In this document: one piece after another, positions 1-8,025 of the stretch
Layout of the letters: every line of letters begins with the position of its first letter
Position numbering within the stretch: the first letter of the stretch is position 1
NCBI RefSeq assembly: GCF_003033925.1
Contig: NZ_CP028365.1
Span: forward strand, 620,001-684,000
Length of the DNA: 64,000 nucleotides
Direction of reading: 5' to 3'
Origin: Tannerella serpentiformis
GTDB taxonomy: Bacteria > Bacteroidota > Bacteroidia > Bacteroidales > Tannerellaceae
Program-made: the position numbers and the translations under genes
Notes under the pieces: model-generated
The model's database searches: none
Seen by the model: only the letters and a program-made list of their open reading frames with translations
Told to the model about the DNA's origin: nothing

Positions 1-2
1 AC

Positions 3-74
3 TACATCCGCGCGGCGGTACGTGACGAGTCGGGCGCCTGGGTGCCCATCCCCTTAAGCATGACGGACGTATGA
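3..74 (+). CDS. 3' end of an upstream phage gene (partial)
   Basis: An open frame enters from the left edge and ends at a TGA overlapping the next start codon (ATGA at 71-74), so the two genes are translationally coupled. The 23 visible residues end in PIPLSMTDV. This faintly recalls the C-termini of DUF3164-type proteins of Mu-like phages, but too little is visible to name it. Confidence 0.5.
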   Translation, partial: YIRAAVRDESGAWVPIPLSMTDV

Positions 75-529
75 TCATCGCAGTAGACTTTGATGGAACG
101 ATCCACGACGGCCAGTGGCCGAGGATCGGCGAGGCGATGCCTGGGGCGCGTGAGGCGATCAACGCTCTGCGCGCCGAAGGGCACTATATCATTATCTGGA
201 CATGCCGCGAAGGGCGCCAGCAAACGGAGATGGTGAACTGGCTGCTTGAAAAGGGCATCGGCTTCGATCGCATCAATGATCATCAGCCGGATCAGGTGGT
301 GGCCTATGGTAGCGACGCGCGCAAGGTGTATGCGCATTGCTACGTGGATGATAAAAACGTAGGCGGGATGCTCCCGTGGAAAGATATTGCCGCGTGGATC
401 CGAAGCCGGGAAGCGACTTACCAGGGGCGTCTGCGGACGCCGGCGAAGTTTGGCCGGGTACATGCCGGCGAAGTTTGCCGGGCGCATGCCGCTGGGAATA
501 ACACATCGGAAACGGACGACGAGGTGTAA
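71..529 (+). CDS. HAD-like hydrolase family protein of the prophage
   Basis: 152 residues. The N-terminus carries the HAD motif I DFDGT (residues 6-10), followed by a Rossmann-like pattern with IIIWTCR near 40 and a YVDDKN motif near 91-96 resembling HAD motif IV. Such small HAD proteins are common in Bacteroidetes phages and may act on nucleotides or phosphorylated ends; the substrate is unknown. The last 35 or so residues are encoded by copies of the palindromic intergenic repeat also found at 576-676, so the original C-terminus has probably been replaced. The gene is coupled to the upstream gene by an ATGA overlap. Confidence 0.7.
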   Translation: MIIAVDFDGTIHDGQWPRIGEAMPGAREAINALRAEGHYIIIWTCREGRQQTEMVNWLLEKGIGFDRINDHQPDQVVAYGSDARKVYAHCYVDDKNVGGMLPWKDIAAWIRSREATYQGRLRTPAKFGRVHAGEVCRAHAAGNNTSETDDEV

Positions 530-575
530 AACAGGATGGCAGCGGGGATGATTCATATCGGGGCGGCTGCGGCCG

Positions 576-676
576 CCTGCGAAGTTTGGCCGGGTACATG
601 AATCCCGCGGGAGTCTTTTGTCTCAAGGGTAGAGACACTGGTACCCGGCAGACTTCGCCGGCGCCCGCAGGCGCCC
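576..676. repeat. Palindromic dispersed repeat element
   Basis: The two ends are inverted: GCGAAGTTTGGCCGGGTAC at the left, and GGTACCCGG followed by ACTTCGCCGG at the right. A second complete copy lies at 53276-53350, half copies at 450-485 and 58124-58150, and related segments in the array at 62561-63385. It sits between the HAD gene and a truncated methyltransferase fragment. It looks like a REP/BIME-like or MITE-like element with no coding capacity. Confidence 0.6.
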
Positions 677-679
677 CAC

Positions 680-829
680 CGAGCCGATAAACGATTCAAC
701 GAAGAAGCCCTAAGAGCGGCCGGCAACGCGATTGTCCCGCAAGTGGCTTATGAGATTATACGGGGGATCATAGAGATAGAGCGGGGGGAGCATTTTCCTG
801 ACGTCAGGAAAGAAGCAGACAAGGTATAA
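680..829 (+). pseudogene. C-terminal fragment of a C5-cytosine DNA methyltransferase
   Basis: The frame ending at TAA 827-829 encodes GNAIVPQVAYEI, the C-terminal conserved block (motif X region) of Dcm-type cytosine-5 methyltransferases, followed by about 20 charged residues. The frame runs upstream into the palindromic repeat and reaches a TGA at 599-601 without a start codon. Only about 50 residues of a normally 300-400-residue enzyme remain. The 5' part was evidently lost together with the arrival of the repeat. Confidence 0.65.
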
Positions 830-860
830 GAGTAAGATGCTATAAATTTCTTTTGATAGG

Positions 861-894
861 GGCGGCCGGAGTCCGGGATGGATAGGCCGCCTTT
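861..894 (+). terminator. Putative weak terminator hairpin
   Basis: GGCGGCC (861-867) pairs with GGCCGCC (885-891) around a 17-base loop and is followed by three T. It lies downstream of the methyltransferase fragment. The run of T is short, so termination is uncertain. Confidence 0.35.
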
Positions 895-1049
895 GCTGTA
901 TATAGGCAGATGACATTGTGTCTATCTTTTCACCTGCTCTGAATCGTCGCTCTTTCCCTACGCTTTTGCTTTCTTTGCAAAAGCAAGAACAAGCAATCAA
1001 GGTAATGGCCGGACAGCATCAGACCAAAGAGACGGAGGGGGTACCCCCG

Positions 1050-1313
1050 ATGTGTATGACACGCGAGGAACGAATCGATGCACGCAACCAGCTGATGGCT
1101 GCGCGTTTCTATTATTGGACAGAGGTACGCCGGCGCCGCTTCGATGATGTGATGCACATACTTTCTGAGTCTGAATTTTTCATGTCTGAGCGAACGATCA
1201 CGGATGTGCTGCGCGATGCGGGCCAGCTCCTATCCGACCTGCATACCCGCCGCGAAACGCCCGCTGCCCTTCGACGTGCCTACCCTTCGTGGAGTTGGGA
1301 GGCGGCCGGCTAA
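1050..1313 (+). CDS. Small conserved phage protein of unknown function
   Basis: From ATG 1050 the protein has 87 residues, is rich in Arg and Glu, and begins MCMTREERIDARN with no membrane segment. I prefer this start over the in-frame upstream ones because the purine-rich GGAGGGGG lies just before it. The protein looks helical, with a pattern of the kind seen in small accessory proteins of Bacteroidetes transposable phages, but I do not recognise a domain. It converges on the terminase genes, with only about 54 bases between the two stop codons. Confidence 0.55.
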   Translation: MCMTREERIDARNQLMAARFYYWTEVRRRRFDDVMHILSESEFFMSERTITDVLRDAGQLLSDLHTRRETPAALRRAYPSWSWEAAG

Positions 1314-1367
1314 TGAGCAATTCTTAATTATCCGGATCAACTTCGCCAGCGGCCGTAGCTGTCCCCC

Positions 1368-2981
1368 TTAATATCTCTTCTTATTCACTGGCCGCGTGCC
1401 AATCGACCACGCCGTGGGGGTGATGGCGGCAACCTTACGCTGAGCCACGAAGTAACCCCCTTCCACAGCATCCGGGCCGTCGGCTGGGGCGGGGAGTCCA
1501 TCATCGAAGAGCTTAAACTGTTCCTCGAGTCGCTGCATGTGGGGATTCTCTTTTTCGGCAATGTTGAAAATCAGATTGCCCGCCCGATTGAGCGGCTCGA
1601 GGTTGCCTTCAATTCGGGCGAACTTATCCGGTTTGGCTCGCTCGTCGGGTGCGATAGAGATGATGAATTTCCGTTCGACGGCCTTTTGCAGAAAAAGCGG
1701 CTTGAAAACCTGTTCGTAGAAGGGATCCTGTAACTTGTTATTCTCGATGTAGTTGTAGATCGTCGTACGGTCACGGACGTAATCCTTTTGGTAGTAATAC
1801 CAATTGACGAACTCATCATTGGTGACATGATCGAGGAAGGCCGTAATGACATACAGGCGGCCATCCAAAATACCCAAAAGCACATTCGACTTAAACGATC
1901 CGAGCGCTTTCACGCCCTTGCGGTGCGTCGTGCGATTGGAGGGCGCCGGGTCGCCATAACTAATGAGGAAAGGAAACTTATTAAGCGGGGGCACGGCGCC
2001 CCATGTGATCTCTTTGAAGTACGTCCCTTCAACCACCGGGTTGTTGAAGCATTCCTTTTGCGCCGAGGCGGCCGACACCTGAGCGAGTACTTCGTCGATC
2101 ATCGCCTCCGTATTCTTTTCCGGCCAGACCGAAACGCCCTCAGCAAAGTCCCGCTTGGGATCGGGTCGGCGGATGTCTACCATTCGGATATTAATGATGT
2201 CCCAATTCCCCAGCGGCTTATTCCGCCCGGCCAGCTCACGGGCACGCGCACCAGCACGGGCAATGCAACAATCACGGGCGATGATGTTGCCACACCAAAT
2301 AACCAACAGGGGCTCGCTGAAAGAGCGTGTAAAGTAGAGGGCTTGCTCGAACCAGTTCCATTTGTCAGCGATGATTTCAGGATTGCGGCATTCTTCATCC
2401 GTGTCGAAATCGTCGGGCAGGATGACGTCTGGGCGCACCTCGTCGAGCTTGAAACCACGGGGCGACTGCCGGGCACCCACGGCAAAGAAGGAAACGCCGC
2501 GGGCGGTGATGAAATGTTCCTCCGTCCACTTCGTGCCCCGCTGATTGCCGTAGTAAAAGGCGATTCGTTTGTTGGCCTCGAGCTGCGCCCGGTAGACGCG
2601 CAGCAGGCGTTCGGCATTGTCGCTGCTGTTGGAGGTCAAAAGGATGTTCCGCTTGCGGCCAGTAAGCGCTAAATACATCACAACGAACATCACCGTGGTA
2701 CTCTTTGCCAGCTCACGCGCCCATGAGAGCACCTCGTACCAGTTGCCCTCCGTGGCCTGCCGAATGATGCGGGCGATAGCCTTCTTTTGGAAGCCTGCAA
2801 AGTCATATTTGGCGAACCGTGGGAACAGCTCTTTGATCCATTCGAGGGGATGCGCCTCGAGCCATTGGCGGCGCTTTTCGCGTTCGGCCACGGGCATGGC
2901 ACGATCGATGGCCGTTTCTTCGCGGATGGATTGCAGGTATTGCTCCCATTCCTGTAAAGCCTGTTTGTCCGTCAGCTTCAT
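1368..2981 (-). CDS. Terminase large subunit
   Basis: 537 residues, the usual size for phage large terminases. The ATPase half has a degenerate Walker A, WARELAKSTT (about 87-96), and a Walker B, VILPDDFD (about 187-194). The nuclease half has ISYGDPAPS (about 340) and acidic residues in the region 410-460, as in RNase H-like terminase nucleases. It packages phage DNA into proheads at the portal. The start overlaps the stop of the small subunit by four bases. Unlike most of the structural genes this pair is transcribed leftward. Confidence 0.9.
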   Translation of the reverse strand: MKLTDKQALQEWEQYLQSIREETAIDRAMPVAEREKRRQWLEAHPLEWIKELFPRFAKYDFAGFQKKAIARIIRQATEGNWYEVLSWARELAKSTTVMFVVMYLALTGRKRNILLTSNSSDNAERLLRVYRAQLEANKRIAFYYGNQRGTKWTEEHFITARGVSFFAVGARQSPRGFKLDEVRPDVILPDDFDTDEECRNPEIIADKWNWFEQALYFTRSFSEPLLVIWCGNIIARDCCIARAGARARELAGRNKPLGNWDIINIRMVDIRRPDPKRDFAEGVSVWPEKNTEAMIDEVLAQVSAASAQKECFNNPVVEGTYFKEITWGAVPPLNKFPFLISYGDPAPSNRTTHRKGVKALGSFKSNVLLGILDGRLYVITAFLDHVTNDEFVNWYYYQKDYVRDRTTIYNYIENNKLQDPFYEQVFKPLFLQKAVERKFIISIAPDERAKPDKFARIEGNLEPLNRAGNLIFNIAEKENPHMQRLEEQFKLFDDGLPAPADGPDAVEGGYFVAQRKVAAITPTAWSIGTRPVNKKRY

Positions 2982-3448
2982 CGGAGCATCTCTTTAATGT
3001 ATTGATCGAATAGGGCGCTGACTTCGATGGCCTTTGTGGGATCGAAGGCGCGCAGCCAATTCAGTAAGGCCTGCGATACATTGATCACATCGCGGACGCC
3101 GCTACCGGCTTCCATTTCCATAATGTCGCGGCGTAGGTCACGGCGGGCGAGGCGCTCATCTCTGGTAGCAAATCGCTCGCCCTCGGGGCGCCCGTCGATG
3201 TTGGCATCGATCTCGCCCAGTTGCTTATACGCGGCCATCAGAGCCTGCTCGCGGCTTTGAGTGAGGGATCGTTTTTCATCTTTCCACCCGTCATCCTTTG
3301 CCCATTTCCCAATGGTGTTTTCAGACACGCCGAGCCACCCGGAAATTTCCTTGAACGTCCAATGCTGATAAAAGAATTTGAGCCGTGCCAGCTCACGCTG
3401 TTGCTGGCGGGCGGCCTTTGTCCCGCCTTTGGGGGTTTGTTTATCCAT
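2978..3448 (-). CDS. Terminase small subunit-like DNA-binding protein
   Basis: 156 residues from ATG 3448 (MDKQTPKGG); longer upstream frames would overlap the promoter region. Residues about 15-50 form a helix-turn-helix (FKEISGWLGVSENTIGKWAK), the usual DNA-recognition element of small terminases. The C-terminal part is helical and probably oligomerises. It directly precedes and overlaps the large terminase (ATGA), which supports the call. Confidence 0.75.
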   Translation of the reverse strand: MDKQTPKGGTKAARQQQRELARLKFFYQHWTFKEISGWLGVSENTIGKWAKDDGWKDEKRSLTQSREQALMAAYKQLGEIDANIDGRPEGERFATRDERLARRDLRRDIMEMEAGSGVRDVINVSQALLNWLRAFDPTKAIEVSALFDQYIKEMLR

Positions 3449-3478
3449 CTTACTGCAACTAAGTCTGTTTGTATGTGA

Positions 3479-3486
3479 CAAAATTA
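3479..3486 (-). promoter_or_regulatory. -7 box for the terminase operon
   Basis: Read leftward this is TAATTTTG, matching the Bacteroidetes -7 consensus TAnnTTTG, about 30 bases upstream of the small-terminase ATG. No clear -33 box is seen. Confidence 0.45.
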
Positions 3487-3578
3487 CAGCCTGTAAGGTC
3501 TTCCCCTGAAAAGATCGTGAAATGAAGCGCTGATTTTTACGTGTGAAGCGCAGGATTTTACGTCCCATTTCCGGCCGA

Positions 3579-3610
3579 TTTGTAGGTCGTTCGATGGGCT
3601 GACACTTTTG
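3579..3610 (+). promoter_or_regulatory. Putative promoter of the head gene operon
   Basis: TTTG at 3579-3582 and CACTTTTG at 3603-3610 are 20 bases apart. This fits the spacing of the Bacteroidetes -33 and -7 elements, with one deviation in the -7 box. It lies 20 bases before the prohead protease start, in the divergent gap with the terminase genes. Confidence 0.45.
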
Positions 3611-3630
3611 CAGTCGACAACAAGATCACA

Positions 3631-4629
3631 ATGGCTGTAAAGACTTTCATATTACACGATGAGACGGTGAACACGTATGGGATCCGTATGCTGACCGCGG
3701 GGGCGAACTTGAATGAGTTCCGCCGTAACCCGGTGATGCTGCTCAATCATAACGACTGGGAGCTGCCCATCGGCCGGTGGGAGAATATCCGCATCGAAGG
3801 GACACAGATTCTGGCCGATGCCGTATTCGATGAAACGGATGCCCGCGCCAAAGAGGTAGCCGGGAAAGTGGAACGTGACTTTCTGCGCATGGCCTCTATT
3901 TCTGCGTGGGTAGACGAGGCATCGGAGGATCCGGTGTATCGCATGCCGGGACAGACTGGGCCGACCATTGTGCGTTGGACAGCGCGCGAAGCGTCAATTT
4001 GCCCCATTGGAGCCAACCACAACGCGCTGGCGCTCTATGACCGTGCCACGGGTGCGCGGGTAGACCTCAATGACCGTGCACAGGTGATCCGCCTATTTGC
4101 TGGGAGCCCCAATACCGCAATTTCAAATGATACATATATGACACTGAAGGAACTTTTGAAACTCAATGATGCCGCTGGTGAAGCGGCTGTAACGGAGGCG
4201 GTCGAGGCTATCATCCGCAACCGCGACGAGCTGCAAACGGAGACCGTCCGTCTCCGAGATGAAAACAAACAACTGACTGAGCGGCTCGAGTCGATCAATA
4301 AGGCAAAGAAAGAAGCGGAACAGGCTGAGGCCGTGCGTCTGGTGGACGGAGCCATACGCGAAGCCCGCATCAATGCAGACGGTCGCGAAGCGTGGCTGAA
4401 AGACTTTGAGACGGACTTTGCGCAGGCTTCCGTCCGGCTGGCATCCATCCCCAAGCGCCCGAGCATTGCCGAGCAAGTCGCACCCGCAGGAACGTCCGGC
4501 GGCATGGTACAGCTGGCTGACATGTCATTTGCCGACATTCTGAAGGCCGACAGATTGAAAGAGCTGAAAAAGGATCGCGAGCTCTATGTGCAGAAATTCC
4601 GTGAAGCCTACGGCCATGATCCGTCCTGA
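3631..4629 (+). CDS. Prohead protease and scaffold (S78-type)
   Basis: 332 residues. The N-terminal half resembles HK97-type prohead serine proteases: NPVMLLNHNDWELPIGRW supplies the catalytic-type His near residue 37, and RMASISAW supplies the Ser near 90. From residue about 167 the protein becomes a coiled-coil scaffold rich in Glu and Lys, and an internal ATG at 4138 (MTLKELLKLND) could start a separate scaffold product, as in Mu and lambda. It would assemble and then clear the prohead interior. It lies immediately upstream of the major capsid gene. Confidence 0.8.
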   Translation: MAVKTFILHDETVNTYGIRMLTAGANLNEFRRNPVMLLNHNDWELPIGRWENIRIEGTQILADAVFDETDARAKEVAGKVERDFLRMASISAWVDEASEDPVYRMPGQTGPTIVRWTAREASICPIGANHNALALYDRATGARVDLNDRAQVIRLFAGSPNTAISNDTYMTLKELLKLNDAAGEAAVTEAVEAIIRNRDELQTETVRLRDENKQLTERLESINKAKKEAEQAEAVRLVDGAIREARINADGREAWLKDFETDFAQASVRLASIPKRPSIAEQVAPAGTSGGMVQLADMSFADILKADRLKELKKDRELYVQKFREAYGHDPS

Positions 4630-4663
4630 AACAGCATTGCAATAACAATTAAACAGTATAGAA

Positions 4664-5524
4664 ATGGGATTGAATAAAGAGATCTGGATTCCGGAAATCA
4701 TTGAAAAGTTTTATCCGAGCAACGCCCTGTTGTCCTACTGCAAAAACCTCGACGCGTGGGTGGATAACAACGCACTGAATCTGCAAGAGGCCGGCGTCGA
4801 TCCGAAGGTTTACATGGATAATACCGTGTGGCCGATTCCGGTAGTTACCCGCACGGATGTGCCTCACCAGCTACCCTTGCACCGCTTCGACACGGAAAAC
4901 ACGGTTTACCGCGATGCCATTGAGGTGGAAGAATCATCGGAGAAACGTCAAAGTGTCATCGAGGGGCACAAGAAGGCGCTGCTGAAGCAATTTACTGCAC
5001 AAGCCGCCTACAACTGGGCGCCGCAGAAAGATACCCCGACGACTCCCGTGACGATCGCCAGTGGAACGGCTACCAACAAGCGGGGATATAAGATGCTGAC
5101 CTTCGAGGACATCCTCGAAATGGAGCTTCGATTCAACGAGCTGGAGGTGCCCGAGGATGAGCGCATTTTGGCGTTGAACCACGTGCATGCCTCGGATTTG
5201 ATGCTGCAAGACCTCAAAGCGTACAAAAACATCTGGAATGAGAATCGCCTGTTTTCATTCCGCGTTGTGCGTTGCTCACTGACGCCGGGATACCTCAATA
5301 CGACGCACGAGAAGAAGGCGTGGGGCGCAGCGGCCACTACGGGCGATGTGCCTGCCTCACTGGCCTACCACGAGGATTCCGTAGGTCGTTGTCAGGGTGA
5401 TTTTGACATGTATTCCGCGCTCAAAGACCCGCAACACCGCGGCGACATCATCGGCTTCAACATGCGCGGCATGGCGCTGCCGATCACGGGTAAATACATC
5501 GGCGCACTGCTTTCTGCTAAATAA
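4664..5524 (+). CDS. Major capsid protein
   Basis: 286 residues, directly after the protease/scaffold gene, which is the usual place for the capsid subunit. It has the mixed alpha/beta composition expected of an HK97-fold protein, including a long central segment with LTFEDILEMELRFNE and a C-terminal beta-rich GDIIGFNMRGM. No signal peptide is present. The name rests on position, size and composition; a structure search would settle it. Confidence 0.75.
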   Translation: MGLNKEIWIPEIIEKFYPSNALLSYCKNLDAWVDNNALNLQEAGVDPKVYMDNTVWPIPVVTRTDVPHQLPLHRFDTENTVYRDAIEVEESSEKRQSVIEGHKKALLKQFTAQAAYNWAPQKDTPTTPVTIASGTATNKRGYKMLTFEDILEMELRFNELEVPEDERILALNHVHASDLMLQDLKAYKNIWNENRLFSFRVVRCSLTPGYLNTTHEKKAWGAAATTGDVPASLAYHEDSVGRCQGDFDMYSALKDPQHRGDIIGFNMRGMALPITGKYIGALLSAK

Positions 5525-5532
5525 GTGTAGAA

Positions 5533-6057
5533 GTGGCGATGTACAGAAATGAGACCACGGGGCGGCGGTACACGTTCGTTGCCCCGGACAGTTTAGACGG
5601 GCCGGATGTGGTCATGGTACCTTTCCCGGCCGCGGCGCTGCGCCGGCCTACGGCGGACGGCATCATCGGTCACGATTGCAATCCTTGCATCGTACCAGTG
5701 ACTGCCAATGATCCCAAGGCCGAGCTGCGCGCCTTCCCGCAGGGTATTCAGCCGGCCTCCATGCTGATCGTGGAAAACGAGACCGATAAACCGGTGACCG
5801 TTTCGGGCATTCCGTGCTACCCCGGAGATACGGTGATGATGTACACCGGTGGCGCGGATAGGTACGTCCGTCTGGGCGGCTCGACCCCGTGGGTGAACCC
5901 CACGGAAGCGGCGCCAAAGCCGGAAGAATCCGCGGCGGTGGAACCTTCCGAGGCTACGAAGGCGCCCGAGACGGTGAAACCTTCCGAGGCCGCAAAGGAG
6001 GAACCATCCACGGAAGCAAAGGCCCCAAAGGCCGACCCCACAAAAACGAATAAGTAA
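5533..6057 (+). CDS. Capsid-associated protein with a Pro/Ala/Glu-rich tail
   Basis: 174 residues from GTG 5533, or 172 from ATG 5539. The first 120 residues form a beta-rich domain. The last 55 are low complexity, with repeated KPSEAAK- and EPSEATK-like blocks ending in KTNK. It lies nine bases after the capsid gene, so a head decoration or head-fibre role is plausible. No family recognised. Confidence 0.6.
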   Translation: MAMYRNETTGRRYTFVAPDSLDGPDVVMVPFPAAALRRPTADGIIGHDCNPCIVPVTANDPKAELRAFPQGIQPASMLIVENETDKPVTVSGIPCYPGDTVMMYTGGADRYVRLGGSTPWVNPTEAAPKPEESAAVEPSEATKAPETVKPSEAAKEEPSTEAKAPKADPTKTNK

Positions 6058-6067
6058 CCCTGCCAAG

Positions 6068-6673
6068 GTGTTTCCCCTCACTTTTTTGTTCGTTCCGAGG
6101 CTGCGCGCACTGGCCGACCTCTCTCCCGACCGTGCGCGCGCCTTCTTTCGGCGCCTATGGCTTACGGCGGTGGCTGCCCTCACACTCTTTGCGACGACCG
6201 GTTGCCGCCTGTTGCGCATGCCGTACACGGAGCGAGAGATGACGCAAAGGGAAGTCGTCGAGACGGTGCGCGATACGCTCGTGGTCATCGAACCCGACTC
6301 GGCCTTGATCCGTGCTTACCTGGAATGCCAGTCGGGCAGGGTGGCGCTCTCGCGGCTGATCGCCGTGCCCGGCGCGCGCATCGTGCCGAATGTGACGCTG
6401 ACGGACGTCCTGACCGATACGGGCTACCGTGGTGCCCTGCTCGATGTGCAATGCCACGAAGACAGCCTCCGCCGGGTGATCGCCCTGCGCGACCGCACGA
6501 TCCGCGAGCTGACCGACCGTGTACGCACGGAGTATGTCACCGTGGAGCGCCCCTTCCGGTGGCATCACCGGGCGCTGATGGGCGGCGGATACGCCTTCCT
6601 GGCCCTCGTGCTCGGCATGGCCGCGTGGCTCATCGTGCGGCTCTACATCAGAGGTCGCGGGGGTATCCCCTAA
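6068..6673 (+). CDS. Membrane protein with N-terminal lipobox-like and C-terminal TM segments (u-spanin candidate)
   Basis: 201 residues from GTG 6068. An N-terminal hydrophobic stretch (about 31-43) ends in ATTGC, a weak lipobox. The middle is a charged helical region, and residues about 168-192 form a strong transmembrane segment followed by a basic tail. A lipid anchor at one end and a membrane helix at the other is the topology of unimolecular spanins, which fuse inner and outer membranes at lysis. The gene lies among head genes rather than beside the holin, and the lipobox is imperfect, so the role is tentative. Confidence 0.55.
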   Translation: MFPLTFLFVPRLRALADLSPDRARAFFRRLWLTAVAALTLFATTGCRLLRMPYTEREMTQREVVETVRDTLVVIEPDSALIRAYLECQSGRVALSRLIAVPGARIVPNVTLTDVLTDTGYRGALLDVQCHEDSLRRVIALRDRTIRELTDRVRTEYVTVERPFRWHHRALMGGGYAFLALVLGMAAWLIVRLYIRGRGGIP

Positions 6674-6712
6674 TTATTACAACCAACAACCATTAACAAT
6701 TAAAGAAAGAAC

Positions 6713-7267
6713 ATGGCATTAGGAAAGAAAATCCGATCTGTCGGACTGAGCGCCATCCTGTTCGGCGACGTGACAGACGGCGGCGCTAAGATGCCGGAAG
6801 AGATGAAGCAGCTGGCCCGCACCCTGAAGGGCACGGCCACCTTTACCACCGAACAGGATCAGACACAAGAGTTCTTTTGCGAGGAAGAGCCGGATGCCCC
6901 GGTGGAATCCGTGATCTCGGAAAAGGGATTGAAGAACCTCACGTTTAACATTCTCGAATGGGATAACGCAGTGCTGCAAACCCTGTTTGGTGGCAAAGAG
7001 GTAGATGGCAAAATCAAGGATCTGTCTGGCACGGAGCGTAACGTGAAAAAGTTCATCCCCCCGAAGGACTACGTGGAAGTGGAAAAGGCGCTTCGTGTGC
7101 TTACGCCTTACAAGGTGGGCTTCGACATTCCCCGCGCAAAGATCCTCGCCCGCTTCCAGTGGAACCTGACCCGTACGGAGATCGCGCAGATCGAAGTTAC
7201 GGGGCGCTGCATGGCTCCCGATGGGGACGATAGCGGTACCTACGAGGTATTCAGCTGGACGGCATAA
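6713..7267 (+). CDS. Major tail tube protein
   Basis: 184 residues, beta-rich, with no signal peptide. It sits just before the chaperone and tape-measure genes, which is the conserved position of tail tube subunits. Its many acidic residues and alternating hydrophobic strands fit the tube fold. Its TAA overlaps the ATG of the next gene by one base. Confidence 0.7.
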   Translation: MALGKKIRSVGLSAILFGDVTDGGAKMPEEMKQLARTLKGTATFTTEQDQTQEFFCEEEPDAPVESVISEKGLKNLTFNILEWDNAVLQTLFGGKEVDGKIKDLSGTERNVKKFIPPKDYVEVEKALRVLTPYKVGFDIPRAKILARFQWNLTRTEIAQIEVTGRCMAPDGDDSGTYEVFSWTA

Positions 7268-7761
7268 TGGAAGAGACGGAAAACAAGCGGGCGGTGGAAA
7301 TCGACGTCGCCGATGCGCTGTTGGATACGGGGCTGCTGGTCAAGGTGCCGGCGCCCCGCCCACTGCGCATGTTGGGGATAAAGGTGTTCCCGATGCGCTT
7401 TCGGCGCCCCGTCTATGCCCAGCTGCTGCGCATTAGTCGGATGTATGTGCGTATGCACGTCGACCTCGAAACGCTCGAAACGGGCGAGGCCGCCGCAGTG
7501 CTCACCTCAGCGGCCAAAAACGGCGTCCGTGCCAGTCGGCTGATCGCCCTCGGGCTGATCCGTTCGGGGCTGATGAGTGCGCTGTTTCATCGTGCCGTGG
7601 CGGCCTACCTACGCCGACGGATGGATGCCCAAACGATGGCAGAGCTGGCCAAAGTGATCGTCCTGCTGAGTGGCGCGGGCCATTTTACGACTATTATCAG
7701 ATCGATTGCTCATCTACAGGTGACGACTCCGAATCTGAGCCGGGAAGCGACGGGGAGTTAA
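7267..7761 (+). CDS. Tail assembly chaperone (G-like), frame-0 product
   Basis: 164 residues and mainly helical, between tail tube and tape measure. This is the position of lambda G-like chaperones, which coat the tape-measure protein during tail assembly. Frame 0 ends at TAA 7759-7761. A second coding segment in the -1 frame continues to 7970 and is best explained as a frameshift extension (next entry). The start is fixed by the TAATG overlap with the tail tube stop. Confidence 0.7.
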   Translation: MEETENKRAVEIDVADALLDTGLLVKVPAPRPLRMLGIKVFPMRFRRPVYAQLLRISRMYVRMHVDLETLETGEAAAVLTSAAKNGVRASRLIALGLIRSGLMSALFHRAVAAYLRRRMDAQTMAELAKVIVLLSGAGHFTTIIRSIAHLQVTTPNLSREATGS

Positions 7762-7970
7762 GGGACGAAGGCCCCCATAGCCCTTTCGGCGCACTGTTCC
7801 AGATCGCCTCGCAAGGCGTTTGGACGTGGCGCGAACTGATGTATAAAGTGCCGTGGAGCGTTGTGCTGGCGGCCATCAATGACCAACCCAAATACGGAAA
7901 GAAGAAACCGGCTGACGAGGGCGAAATCACCTCCGAAGCTGAAGCCAAAAAGTTTTTCAATCTGGCTTAA
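7686..7970 (+). CDS. Tail chaperone -1 frameshift extension (GT-like)
   Basis: The -1 frame from TAC 7686 to TAA 7968-7970 encodes 94 residues of natural-looking protein starting YDYYQIDCSS and ending AKKFFNLA. No suitable start codon lies near its beginning. Frame 0 reads CAT TTT ACG at 7681-7689, and slipping back one base on the run of four T joins the frames as HFYDYYQ. A fusion of about 234 residues matches the G/GT organisation of tailed phages. The slip position is inferred. Confidence 0.6.
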   Translation, partial: YDYYQIDCSSTGDDSESEPGSDGELRDEGPHSPFGALFQIASQGVWTWRELMYKVPWSVVLAAINDQPKYGKKKPADEGEITSEAEAKKFFNLA

Positions 7971-8025
7971 AACGGCGGGACAGCCTCCGCCCCCATAACC
8001 CACCAACAACTAACGAGAAAAGGCC

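Noticed and set aside
1788-2672. 294-codon frame antisense to the large terminase
   Set aside because: Shadow frame; the terminase motifs on the other strand are clear.
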